From: Aspidiotus rigidus
Taxonomy: Eukaryota; Arthropoda; Insecta; Hemiptera; Diaspididae
Length of the DNA stretch: 64,000 bases
Assembly (NCBI GenBank): GCA_035079385.1
Contig: JAVHKY010000039.1
Location: 806,001 to 870,000, forward strand
Reading direction: 5' to 3'
Made by a program: the position numbers and the translations under genes. Position 1 is the stretch's first letter. Every line of letters starts with the position of its first letter. The notes under the pieces are model-generated. The model was not told the DNA's origin and made no database searches. It saw only the letters and a program-made list of their open reading frames with translations. Of this stretch, positions 53,819 to 63,728 are shown piece after piece.

Positions 53819-54349
53819 GAAAGAAGTGGGGTTTACAAAATGGAGTGTAATGACTGTAATGGAATCTACATAGGCGAGACTGGACGTCAGCTCAAAATTA
53901 GAATAGATGAGTATAGGAAGGCGTGGGAAAAGAAGAAATTGGGTGATTCGGCATTTGCGGACCATTTTATTACCACTGGCCATAGTTTCAAAGAGGGATC
54001 CGAGTCCCTCCTCCATAGAGAGTCCTCGGTTTTCAAACGTACCGCGTTAGAACATATTGAAATTATTCGCCATCTGAATAACGACAACCTAAATGTGCTC
54101 AACAGGTACATACCTGATGAGGGGTTGATTGAACTAGTTTATGAGTATGATTCACATTGTGATGGCTCGCTAGTTCAGTCATGATTTCCTCGGTAGTATT
54201 TGTTGCCGGCCGGTGTTGGTTCAGTTGCTTTCATGTCACCCGTTGACAATGGTTCTTTAATCGAAAGCGCTCCGATGTATTTTGTATTTCTGTGGCTTTA
54301 ATTAAATTACTCCGTCTGTTTTACTCCTTTGAGTATGTCGTCGTTTGAT
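53819..54349 (+). repeat. right inverted terminal copy of Penelope-like element 2
   Basis: Encodes in + orientation the nuclease from about MECNDCNGIYIGETGRQ to its stop at 54184, then the non-coding end. It is a partial copy: it starts abruptly at 53819 in the middle of the linker before the nuclease. Confidence 0.8.
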
Positions 54350-55639
54350 GTCTTTGGTCATAATTTGGAGAACCAAATCAATTCCACTCATGAAACTTAA
54401 TCGTACATAACGTTACCAAATATCACAGTCCAGGAAAATGGTTCCTACGATCGACGTACGAGAGCAGCTTCCAAAGGGATTGGATGTAACATTCGATTGG
54501 GCGATGGTCGGAGTCGCAGACGAATTCTCGGCTGGCCGGGAGATCACCGCTAGACCTCGAGAAGATTTTCCATAACGCTCATGTCTATGTACTCCTAGGG
54601 ATCGCATTACATCCCCTACGGCTTCACTGTGGTGTGCAGTGGTGTTTTATACTCTTCCATCCTGATGTTAAGAATCAAAGTCTCGTTCAAATGCTGCTGT
54701 GTATCTCGCTAATCGTAGCTCCCATCGAAAGCGCGGCAATGCACCACATACACTTCAAAAACACTTGAAGAAGTTCGTCCGTCGTCTTTCAAGCTCGATT
54801 TAACGAAAAGGGAACTATAGACAATACCGGAAAGACGAGAGTGCACCCCTACGGATACGTAGAACCAAATGCTACTGGCCGCACATTTCTTCCACTAAAA
54901 TGCTGGAGGGGTACGCGAGTAACTCACACGCGGGACACGAAGATACTTTCACGGCGCGTCACCGACACGGGCAAAGGTTGCAAAGTTATTGAATTTCGAG
55001 ATGACGCGAAAACGCTCAGTCAAGTCGAATAAAGACAGCATCGGTAAGTGCTATCGAGTCTCCTACCACCGATTCGGGGATAAGATAGACGAACGGACGG
55101 TAACTCGAATGCTACCGGCCAAATAGGACAGGATAAACTTTGAAACCTGATAAGTTGACGCACTATACGAAAGTATTCGAATAGATGGAACGAGGAGAGG
55201 CGGGGAAAAGGAGAGAGAAAAGAGAAAGAAAATGAGAGAAAATAAAATCGGTTTGTAGGTAAGAGAAACGATAAGCACTCACGTACTAACACACGCCTCC
55301 CAACACAATTATCGTTCGACATAACCCCTGTGACTTCACAGTATGTAGAGTCATGTCTGTAAGAAAATGAGACTCATCCCAAAAAACTGGAACTTGTGAA
55401 AAGATTTGATAAAAAAAACTTACGCCCGTTTCTGATGTTGAACGATTGAAGACGAATATAAGAGAAAGATAATTTTCTCGACTTTAAATTTGTATTGAAC
55501 TTTTTTGAAATAACGCTCCGTCGAGAATTCCCTCAAAGAAAAATTGCACACCATTTTGATCGAAAGAGATGTTGAAAAATTATCCTGAGCTTCTCGTTTA
55601 TTGTTGGAAGCAATTATAATGTTTCATAAATTTCGCCAT
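54350..55639. other. spacer between Penelope-like elements 2 and 3
   Basis: No recognised gene. A 45-codon ATG frame at 54437-54574 (MVPTIDVREQLPKGLDV...) and a 63-codon frame at 54841-55032 are GC-richer than the surroundings and could be exon fragments, but have no recognised domain. A purine-rich run lies at 55185-55245. Confidence 0.35.
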
Positions 55640-56784
55640 CAACTCTTCCTATATCCCTCAGAGAGGGATGATGATGAGACAATTCAAACTCAATGGAGTT
55701 GAAGTCGTGGCCACTTTCGATACAATGTTTAGCGAGGGCGGGGTTTTCATGCTCCAGGCGACTGAAAGCATTACGATGATCAGCAGAACGATCTTTAAGA
55801 GAGCGACCAGTCGGCCCTATGTAGAAAGCAAAGTGACCACGAATGGTGCAACTAGCTCGATAGACTCCATAACATTCTTCAGGAGAGAGAGGATAGATGG
55901 CCTAAAGTGAGGATCTGGTAGAAGGTCACCGGTAGTCGAAAGTTTCAAGTGCTTTGGCTATTCTATAAGAATACTGGTTTACGACGCCAGCTCGTAAGGA
56001 AGAATGGTTAGAACACGTGGCTCGTTGAAGAGATTTGCGAGAAATGAGTGTATCGATGTTGTGAGGAAGATTAGTGAGACGAGCGACATGAATGATATGC
56101 GATTTTCGATATAGAAACTACGCGGAGAAAGAGGAATAGTGAGGTGGCGGTGAATGAAGGCTAGGAAAGCAGTGGATTTGTGAGAATGATGATGACAATG
56201 TGATCCACTGATAAGGAGACTGGTATTGGAAGGTTTCCCATAAATACCGAAGTGAGGAACGAAGATGGGGAAAGATGGTGATGGATGAGCCTCCTACTTC
56301 AAGAGGGTTGAGGAAGGTAAGAAGAGATTCGAGCTCAGGAACGGAACCATTCGAGGTACAAAGAAAGTCGTCTATGTATCTTAGCCACGTGAGGATGTGA
56401 GGTTGAGGAAGAAGAGGATTAGAGAGCAAACTAGATTCGAGCTGACCCACGAAGACGTCGTGGAGCGCCCGTAGGTAGGCCACCGGGTACTTCGTAATTA
56501 GTGCCCTGATAAAGACAGATATTGTGAGTCAAACCTAAGGAAACGAGAACTTGAAATTCAAAAACAATATCAGGGTCGATGTTGCGGGAAGATAGACGAT
56601 CAAGCATGTAATTAATTCTTAAAGTAAACGGTATGCAGATGTACATGCTAGACACATCGAAAGGAGCCAGAAGAGAGTCTATTGGAACCTAGACTTTCCC
56701 AATTTTGAAGTGAGATCCGAGGAATTTAGGAAATCGGCACTAAGGCGAAACCATTGGCCAATAAAACAAGCCAGTTTGTAAAAA
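55640..56784 (-). mobile_element. Penelope-like element 3, split by a TIR element
   Basis: The minus strand reads FIGQWFRLSADFLNSSDLTS (56784-56690), YEVPGGLPTGA (motif B, 56500) and LTWLRYIDDFLCTSNGS (motif C, 56390). It then reads VGGSSITIF (56280) and a GIY-YIG domain: ECYGVYRASC, FAFYIGPTGRSLKDRSADHR (about 55890-55780) and CIESGHDFN. It is of a different lineage from elements 2 and 4. Frame breaks are present. Its right edge is the left terminus of the 4.26-kb TIR element. A + strand copy of its nuclease end lies on the far side (61105-61375), the same inverted layout as element 2. Confidence 0.7.
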
Positions 56785-58069
56785 GCCCCTATTGACAAAA
56801 TCAGCCTAATTTGAGGAGCAGAATACCGCCGAATTATCAATTCCGCTAAAAAATCAGCAGTAGAATTAGAGATCAATGTAAATACTCCGCGTTTTACCGC
56901 GGAAAATAAAAACATTATCCGCGATATCCGAACTTTCAGCGTAGTAGAATGGAGCGGAATATCATTTCCGCGGAACACATCTTCAGAATAGACATTTCCA
57001 CCACACCGCAAATATGTCCAGAAGAAATTAATACGCCGCTGAATATAGCTAAAAATTTTCCTAAGCTCTTGTCAGCGGCCCAGCAGTACAGAAGAGACTA
57101 GAAATGAGCCGTTGAAAGCAGTTGATTGAAATTCCGCGATTGTCCGCGATGATCACGTGTTCATGAGAAGTTTCTCTGATTGGTCACTTTGGCTAGCACA
57201 AAAATAATGTTCGTTAATGTTATTATCAGTGTTCGTGAACCTCTGATTGAGTTAAGGTTAATTTCAGTTACCGGTATTGTTTTATTCGCAAAGTTCAAAA
57301 ATTTCTTGTTCTTCATTTATCACTAGCTCGTACAATAATCACTCGATTAGGTGAGTAAATAGTCAGTAAGTATTTGTCGTTGTTCTGTTGCGCGTCCTGT
57401 TATAATTTCGCGATTTTCCTTCCGCCATGTTCCTCTCGAATATTTCGCGTGTAGAGCATCAATGTGGTACTGTACTCGTAGTGCGGTAATTCTGACTTGA
57501 AAATATTGTGTACCGGTACGTAGATAATTGCTTACTTTTGTATTAGCTTATTAGACGCTTGGTATTTATCTCGTATTCAAAGTGTGAAATGTAGATATAG
57601 TTACTAACAACAAAACGTCATATTTGTCCGTCTTTCAAATCTACATTCTTTACAAGAATAAGTCGTAATGTAGAGTATCGATATTCATCAACATGATTTC
57701 ATTGCTTAATCGCCCGTTTTTTGTCCTGAAAGTTCTCGAAGTAACCTCCCGTAGAACAGGTTATTCTCCGTTAAAATATTCAACCAGGTGATCGAGAGAA
57801 GAGATGTTAGGAGTTTCTTCTAAATCATTGAGGATGAGAAAAGCATTAAACAAATTTGTGTGAACAAGTAAACAATGACTTCTACAATTTGTTTCATTCG
57901 GCGTCACCTCATTTAGACAACTTTGCACCTAATTACCTTGCATTTGAGACTCATTTTTTGTTTTTTTTCACACAAGTCAGGTGTGTAATATACTATACTA
58001 TTGTGTTTAACAAGATAACTTTTTTCACTGCAGTGAACGAAGGATAAAAAAATACGTCTCAGCTTTTAC

Positions 58070-60381
58070 ATGTGCGTACCCCCCCAAAAAAAGAAGGGAA
58101 CTCCGTTGGATATCCTCAAAAAGGAACTCAACTTACCGATGAAAAATGAGTCGCATCTTAAAAAAATTGAAGATATGTTAAATGATGAGCAGTATCTTAA
58201 AAAAATGGTATGATTGATTTTGAAGATCGCATATATGGTATTCTGTTCACGATGTTTATTTTCATTTCATTTCATTTATTTTCTTTTCTTTCTAGAATGA
58301 CTTTTTCGCGGGATCGGCCGAAGGGGGGTACGAGTGTTCTGGAGACGTTTTGAAAGAAGGCCTTCATGGGCCCACTTTTGCTCGTGAATACACTCGTACT
58401 GGCACAAACAATAAATTATTATCCTTCAAGAAGACTGCATTTGCTTCCAAAGTAAAAGGTACGAATGTAAAGTTTAAAGATATTACAGGATGATAGATGA
58501 CCAATTTAAGTTGGTAAATTTTAGTGCGGTTAAAAACCAGTGAGTTCATGAATAATTTCCTTTTTGCTCATGTTTTCACGCCTTCATTTGCCAAACGATT
58601 TTGACCATTTTTCTACAACAAAGCAGTTTACCTGGAGGGTATAATGTTGGCTTCATACGTGCTACGACTATCTTTCAAAGAGAATATTTCGAGCTCAATT
58701 TATCGAATTTTACGAGTCAGATTTCATCATAATGAAAAAAATGAGGACCCCACAAGTTTTTTTTTTCGACTAGCTATTTTTAAATTGTAGTTCATATTTT
58801 TCGGATCGAGAAAACAAATTATTGACATCATAGATTAATTATTTTTTTTTTTGAAATGTAATTGAACATAATTTTGTCTGTTCAACAGACTTTGTTGAAA
58901 GGAAATTTGGAACATTGGCGACTACAGAGCGAGACTTGAAGAGCCGAAAATCATCGTTCCTAAAACTTCATTTTTGGATTATAAACGAGAACAAATGAAG
59001 AACCCTAAAAAAATACAAGTAAACAGGTTTTTCATAGCTTCATATCAAATCTTCATTTCTTGGATAGTTGTTCGAAAAACTGTCATTTTGTTTCTGTTTT
59101 TGCACGAGAAAGTGAGCGTTTTTGTTCTAAATAGTGACGCACTGTAAAACTGAAGCAAAATGAAAAAAAGTGAACAGTAATGAGAAAATTGAAACGTAAT
59201 AAACTCTGCCACTTTAGCTGACAGCTGATTTTCTTTGTTTACCTGCTCTAATCCCATATGCGCAGTTTACTTTTTGTACAATTATCCAAAAAAACTCTTA
59301 CATTGCAGCGTGGTCAGCAAACTTCCGTCCTTGCGCGTAAGTGCTTCCTCTCCCACGCTGCAAGGTAACTATTGTACTTAACTTCGTGACTACTTTACAT
59401 CTTTGCATTTTCTCAAAAATCTGCGCCCCGAATTCATTCTTTCATTTGGATGATCGACATACGTTACGTACCCGTATGAAGGAGAATAAGTTCGTATTCA
59501 AGGGAGTAAAAACTTTATTCCTAAAGAAGCTTAGTCATCACGTCTCGTCATCCCCCACGTTTATATGTTCTTCTCAAGCTTCAAAAAGAAAACACACCCT
59601 CCAGACCTTGAATTTCTTCACCTATGAACTTGGCAGAAATCTCACACCTACGGTTGTTAAAAACTTCGCCAACTTCTAGTCTCAGGCTGGGAAAAAATTT
59701 TTCTTGAATTCACTCAAAAAATTTGAAACCTATCGACTCTATTGTAAGAATGCCTTGCCCTAGTACATCTGTCAAATGGGGAAAACTCAAAAATCTAGAG
59801 TAGAAAAGCAAGTCTTGCAAATCCGCATTCTTCAATCAAAACACTTGATCCTTTCTCATCAACACGATACTCTCGTTAAAATTAAATTCTTGAAAATTCC
59901 CTTTTTGTTTGATCCTTTCTCATCAACACGATACTCTCGTTAAAATTAAATTCTTGAAAATTCCCTTTTTGTTTGATCCTTTCTCATCAACACGATACTC
60001 TCGTTAAAATTAAATTCTTGAAAATTCCCTTTTTGTTTCTCTTCTTAATTTCTTATACAAGAATAATGAAATATGATCGTCTTGAGCATTGACTTTTTGA
60101 GTTACAGACAAAAACTTCTCTGATATCACTTCTTTTCTGACATCTTTCGTTTTTTTCTTCAGTTCTTAGGCAAAAGATGTCAACTAAGTAATGAGGATTA
60201 TACAAACAGGTAACTTTCTTTTATTTGTTAATGAGTGCAATTGTTTCTTTCAGAAATGGCGAATGCCGAAGAAGCTCAGGCAAATTCAGAAGCTGAGGAA
60301 AATGTAGAAGCTCAAGCAAATGCGGCATCGGAAAATGTACGAGTACAAAATACTCGTATAATTCCGACGCATAAATATTAA
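58070..60381 (+). CDS. spliced gene of unknown family inside the TIR element
   Basis: Proposed exons are 58070-58207, 58296-58458, about 58902-59018, 59309-59336 and 60254-60381, ending in TAA. A leader exon precedes (acceptor ctgcag at 58033), and AATAAA lies at 60449. The first two coding exons join in frame (LNDEQYLKKM | NDFFAGSAEGG). The last three also join in frame (NPKKIQ | RGQQTSVLA | QMANAEEAQAN). The link between the second and third exons is unsettled: the acceptor at 58888 fits the phase but meets a stop, and another exon may be missing. The product would be about 190 aa, lysine-rich at the N terminus (PPQKKKGTPLDILKKEL). The end is an acidic Ala/Glu/Asn-rich repeat (EAQANSEAEENVEAQANAA). 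No family recognised; it could be a captured host gene or the element's own protein. Confidence 0.45.
59847..60038 (+). repeat. three tandem copies of a 64-bp unit
   Basis: Three essentially identical copies, starting at 59847, 59911 and 59975, each beginning gatcctttctcatcaacacg and ending ttccctttttgttt. They lie in the last intron of the gene inside the TIR element. The near-perfect identity implies recent amplification. Confidence 0.9.
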
Positions 60382-61104
60382 TAGCTAAGGGCAGCCTAAT
60401 TTTATTTCTTGTATTTTTTTATTTCTACTCGTATTTTCAACTTTTTCGAATAAATTTATGGTAGCCTATAAAATCTAATTTCTTCTACTCTATCCACTCT
60501 AAGAATGGCCCTTGTTGGTGGAAAGTGAGAAGCAAAAAGATTGGATCGAGAAAATCCTTTCACCAAAGCCATTCTTAAAGTGAATGGAGAATATTGTGGA
60601 AAATAATTGAAAACCTGTAGGAAAATACCGCGGAAAATGATGGCCGCGTGGAAAAAATTCCGCGGCAGTTTTTAACATCAGCGGATAAACACTGCAGAAT
60701 GAGTAGAATAAAATCTACTGTAGATTGTAGCTGATTCTTGATTTCCTGACGCTTTATGCAGCAGAAAAATAATTCCTCAAATCTGCCGCATTACGCGGCC
60801 ATGATACAGTGTAACGTATTACGCTGTAGAACGTCGCGGAATCATCATGCAGAATACCGTCGCTTTATGCGACAGGATTATAGTATCAACGGAAGTATAC
60901 CGCTCAGTAAAACGTGTCGCGGAATACCGCGGAAAATTCATGAAAGCTCTCCGCTCTAACCACAGCAGAGAGCTTAGTCGCATTCCGCTTCCGCGGCAAA
61001 ACGCGGTAACGTTTTCCGAGCAGATTTTGTCAATAGGGGCGTCAGTATTGTAAACGACGACAGGGCGGATAGGCAGATTAGGCTTGTGCGTTTTTAACTG
61101 ACCG

Positions 61105-61375
61105 TAGCCTTAAACCCTCCCCTGAAGAATGTTACGAGGTCTGTCGAGCTAATTGCACCATTCCTGGTTGCTCTGCTTTCTCCAAAAGGCAGACTGGTCT
61201 CGCTCTCTCAAAGATCATTTTACTGATCATCGTATAATGCTTTCCGTCACCTCGATCCTGAAAAATCCGCCCTCCCTAAACATTATATCGAAAGTGGCCC
61301 CAACTTCAACTCTATTAAGTTTGAATTGATCCATAAAGCCACCAAGAGTTGTCTTTTGAATCGCCCAGAAGAAAA
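61105..61375 (+). pseudogene. GIY-YIG remnant of Penelope-like element 3 (inverted end)
   Basis: The + strand is close to the complement of the nuclease end at 55.64-55.90 kb. SPEECYEVCRANCTIPG is readable, followed after a frame change by HLDPEKSALPKHYIESGPNFN and SIKFELI. The YIG core is lost (FSKRQTG in place of FYIGPTG), so it is dead. The position and orientation match the inverted terminal duplication of element 2. Confidence 0.6.
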
Positions 61376-61571
61376 GTTGCGTCTTCTACTGTTTCTGGCG
61401 AATTTCTCTTGAATGATACTTGTTTTAGCGGGGAACCCGCTATCTCTTTTGTTGGGAGTACTTCCAGGAAATTTTCCTCCGCGAGCGCGAGCGAGGTTGA
61501 TGACGTCACGGAGAGGGGAGGGGGATTTAGAAAAATTCCGACCTCCGAGCTGTATATGATAGGCGGGGAAC

Positions 61572-61738
61572 CAAGAAGAGTGTACACCCAAAGGTGTAGC
61601 AAATTATATTGAACCACACGAGAAACAGCCGCTAAACGTTTTCGGTTGAACAACCATCATCGGAGCGTAAACGAAAGCGACTGAATCCAACATCAACAAA
61701 GACAGAGGGAGTTAACTAGAAGATCATGATTTAACCAG
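61572..61738. repeat. left inverted terminal repeat of Penelope-like element 4
   Basis: Begins aagaagagtgtacacccaaagg and ends atcatgatttaaccag. It pairs with 63559-63728. Read on its minus strand, it contains ctccgatgatggttgttcaaccgaaaacg, which looks like a hammerhead core with one change in the CTGATGA box (CCGATGA), a 4-5 bp stem II and the GAAA box. Confidence 0.8.
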
Positions 61739-61749
61739 TTGGACCTGGA

Positions 61750-63573
61750 GTGAATATCCAAAAAAAGTGCGCCGAAATGGTTTGCAACACTCCCCTCCCC
61801 AGCATAAGTAATGCCTGTAGTGAGGTGATTAAAGGATTAAAGAGGAAGGTCAGGGAGGAGGGCTTAATCCTTACCAAGGCGGATAAAAGTAACGCCGTAG
61901 TGATTATGGAGAAGTCCTCTTATGTATCCGGCGTTCATGAAGTGCTGGAACAATGTGGCGCTAAGGAGAATAGCCTCTTCTGTTTCCCTAGTTTTGTCAA
62001 AGAGGTGAGGAACACTATTAATAATTGTAGTGTGATTATTAAGAGTCCTCGGACGAAGAAAGCTCTCTTGGAGCCTAACCCGGTTTCTCCCCTCCTATAT
62101 GGATTACCCGAAGTACATAAAAAAGATGTACCAATGCGGTCGGTCGTGTCATTTGTCTCGTCGCCAACTTATTTGTTAGCTAAATTTATTGATAGATGGT
62201 TCAAATCGCGAGTAGATTATATCTCCCCTCACTCAGTATTAAACTCAGGTTCGTTGACGGAGAGGTTGAAGGATATAAGCCTCCCTGAGGAAACGATTTT
62301 ATGTTCCTTTGATGTGATGGGATTATTTCCTCACATCCCGAAGGCTGTCGCAATCCAACATATGGGCGAATTACTTGTAAAAACTGGTGTCCCTCACGAG
62401 GAATTGGTAGAATTCTTCGACCTTCTGAGAGTTTGTTGGACTCCCAATTTTTGTGAATTTGAGGGAAAATTTTTCGAATTCCCAGAAGAAGTGGGGATCC
62501 CCATTGGGTCCTCTTTGGCCTCATTAATATCGGAGGTTTTCATGTCCAGATTTGAAGTCGAATTGTTTTCTTCGGGCCAGGTACTTCTAAATTACGTCTT
62601 TTACTGGCATAGGTATGTAGACGACATATTGTGCGCGTGGACTGGCCCAGTGGAACTCCTTAGTGAGTTCCTTTCTTACTTAAATGGCCGATATCCTTCC
62701 ATAAAATTCACTCTGGAAGTTGGCGGATTATTAATAAATTTCTTGGATTTGTCCATATTTATTAGAGATGGCGTCCATGAATTTGGTATTTATAGAAAAG
62801 AAACTTCGACTGATATAATAATCCATGGGTCATCTTTCTGTCTCGCTGCACACAAGATCGCTACCTTCAATAGTTTGATACATCGACTGGCTAGTATTCC
62901 CTTGAGTCAGGATGCTTTCCAGAAGGAACTAGGGACGATTAAGTACCTGGCCAGAGTGAACCAAGTTCGAGTGGACATTGATTTAATGGCCCGAAGGAGG
63001 CTTACGAGAAAATGCCTCGATTCCAGCACCTCCCTCCCTAGGGATTTGCATAACAGTAGAAAACGTTGGATTAAACTCCCTTACTTGGGCAGGTTTTCGT
63101 TGAAGTTGGGCCGGGTACTCGGTCCTTTTGGGTTCCGGCCGGCGTTTTATAATACTAATACTGTAAAAAGTTTATTTGTTAAATTGAAGGACCCGATTCC
63201 TCCAGTCGAGAGAAGTGGGGTATACAGTATAGCCTGCAACGATTGCCCAGGTATTTATATAGGGACGACCGGGCGTCAGCTCCAAATAAGAATTGAGGAG
63301 CATAAAAAAGCGTGGGAGAAGGGTAATTTGGGTGAGTTGGCTTTTGCTGACCATCTACTCGAGAGTGGCCATAAATTCAAGGAGGGCTCTGGTATCCTCC
63401 TCCATAGGGAGAACTCATATTTTAAACGGCTGGCTCTAGAAAATATAGAAATCATACGACACCGGAATAACGAAGACTTCACGGTTTTAAACAGGTTCAT
63501 TCCTGAAGAGGGTCTGATTGAGCTAGTATATGAGAATGATTCAAACTTCGATGACTCGCTGGTTAAATCATGA
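61750..63573 (+). CDS. Penelope-like RT + GIY-YIG endonuclease ORF
   Basis: The frame is open from 61735 to the TGA at 63571. The first true ATG is at 61777, so the product is about 598 aa. Early block: LTKADKSNAVVIMEKSSY, then LLEPNPVSPLLYGLPEVHKK. Motif A is LCSFDVMGLFPHIP (about residue 185). Motif B is EVGIPIGSSLASLISEVF (about 245). Motif C is WHRYVDDILCAWTG (about 290), with the YVDD catalytic aspartates. Thumb: INFLDLSIFI, GIYRKETSTD. From about residue 490 comes a GIY-YIG nuclease: SIACNDCPGIYIGTTGRQLQ, then RIEEHKKAW and FADHLLESGHKF. Such proteins copy the element RNA and cut the target. The zinc-finger-like CxxC (CNDC) before GIY is typical. The frame is intact, but an N-terminal extension seen in element 2 is missing, so activity is uncertain. 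Confidence 0.85.
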   Translation: MNIQKKCAEMVCNTPLPSISNACSEVIKGLKRKVREEGLILTKADKSNAVVIMEKSSYVSGVHEVLEQCGAKENSLFCFPSFVKEVRNTINNCSVIIKSPRTKKALLEPNPVSPLLYGLPEVHKKDVPMRSVVSFVSSPTYLLAKFIDRWFKSRVDYISPHSVLNSGSLTERLKDISLPEETILCSFDVMGLFPHIPKAVAIQHMGELLVKTGVPHEELVEFFDLLRVCWTPNFCEFEGKFFEFPEEVGIPIGSSLASLISEVFMSRFEVELFSSGQVLLNYVFYWHRYVDDILCAWTGPVELLSEFLSYLNGRYPSIKFTLEVGGLLINFLDLSIFIRDGVHEFGIYRKETSTDIIIHGSSFCLAAHKIATFNSLIHRLASIPLSQDAFQKELGTIKYLARVNQVRVDIDLMARRRLTRKCLDSSTSLPRDLHNSRKRWIKLPYLGRFSLKLGRVLGPFGFRPAFYNTNTVKSLFVKLKDPIPPVERSGVYSIACNDCPGIYIGTTGRQLQIRIEEHKKAWEKGNLGELAFADHLLESGHKFKEGSGILLHRENSYFKRLALENIEIIRHRNNEDFTVLNRFIPEEGLIELVYENDSNFDDSLVKS

Positions 63574-63728
63574 TCTTCTGGTTAACTCCCTCTGTCTTTG
63601 TGGATGTTGGATTCAGTCGCTTTCGTTTACGCTCCGATGATGGTTGTTTAACCGAAAACGTTTAGCGGCTGTTTCTCTTGCGGTTCAATATAATTTACTA
63701 CACCTTTGGGTGTACACTCGACTTCTTG
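63559..63728. repeat. right inverted terminal repeat of Penelope-like element 4
   Basis: Starts ctggttaaatcatgatctt, overlapping the last codons of the ORF, and ends gggtgtacactcgacttctt. The hammerhead-like segment lies at about 63630-63662: CCGATGA, stem GGTT/AACC and GAAA, with CGCT before and AGCG after as a possible stem I. Confidence 0.8.

Larger units (their letters stand above)
51484..54349 (-). mobile_element. Penelope-like element 2 with 531-bp inverted ends
   Basis: A minus-strand RT (about 53780-52350) and GIY-YIG region (52338-51649) are flanked by near-identical inverted copies of the last 531 bp (51484-52014 and 53819-54349). The right copy repeats the GIY-YIG coding end in + orientation. 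RT landmarks are LLEPNPVPPLLYGLPKVHKK, LCSFDVVGLFPSIPRA (A), EVGIPIGSPLGSLISEVFMS (B) and YVDDVLCMWTG (C). The nuclease reads MECNDCNGIYIGETGRQLKI. Several frame shifts (near 53450, 53200 and 52850) and an inserted palindrome at 52437-52572 break the ORF. Inverted terminal duplication is a known Penelope arrangement. Confidence 0.8.
56785..61040. mobile_element. 4.26-kb terminal-inverted-repeat element carrying a spliced gene
   Basis: The ends are perfect 18-bp inverted repeats: gcccctattgacaaaatc at 56785 and its complement ending at 61040. The outer 300-450 bp on both sides are studded with ccgcgg, ccgcggaa and taccgc motifs, unlike the AT-rich interior. A ttgtaaa heptamer lies close outside both ends (56776-56782 and 61048-61054), a possible target duplication offset by a few bases. 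Inside are an apparent untranslated first exon (ending near 57350 with a gtgagt donor), coding exons from 58070, and an AATAAA at 60449. No known transposase motif was recognised. Confidence 0.6.
61572..63728 (+). mobile_element. Penelope-like element 4 with ~167-bp inverted ends
   Basis: A + strand RT-GIY-YIG ORF (61750-63573) is bracketed by inverted repeats, 61572-61738 and 63559-63728, differing by a few substitutions and a 3-bp indel. The ORF stop lies within the right repeat. No frame break is present in the ORF, making this the best-preserved mobile element of the window. The N-terminal region present in element 2 is absent, so it is 5'-truncated before the terminal inversion. Confidence 0.8.

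Noticed and set aside
59341..59679. 112-codon frame after exon-like 59309-59336
   Set aside because: It overlaps the donor gtaagt, which joins in phase to the 60254 exon instead. Its composition is Ser/Lys/Phe-rich without a domain.
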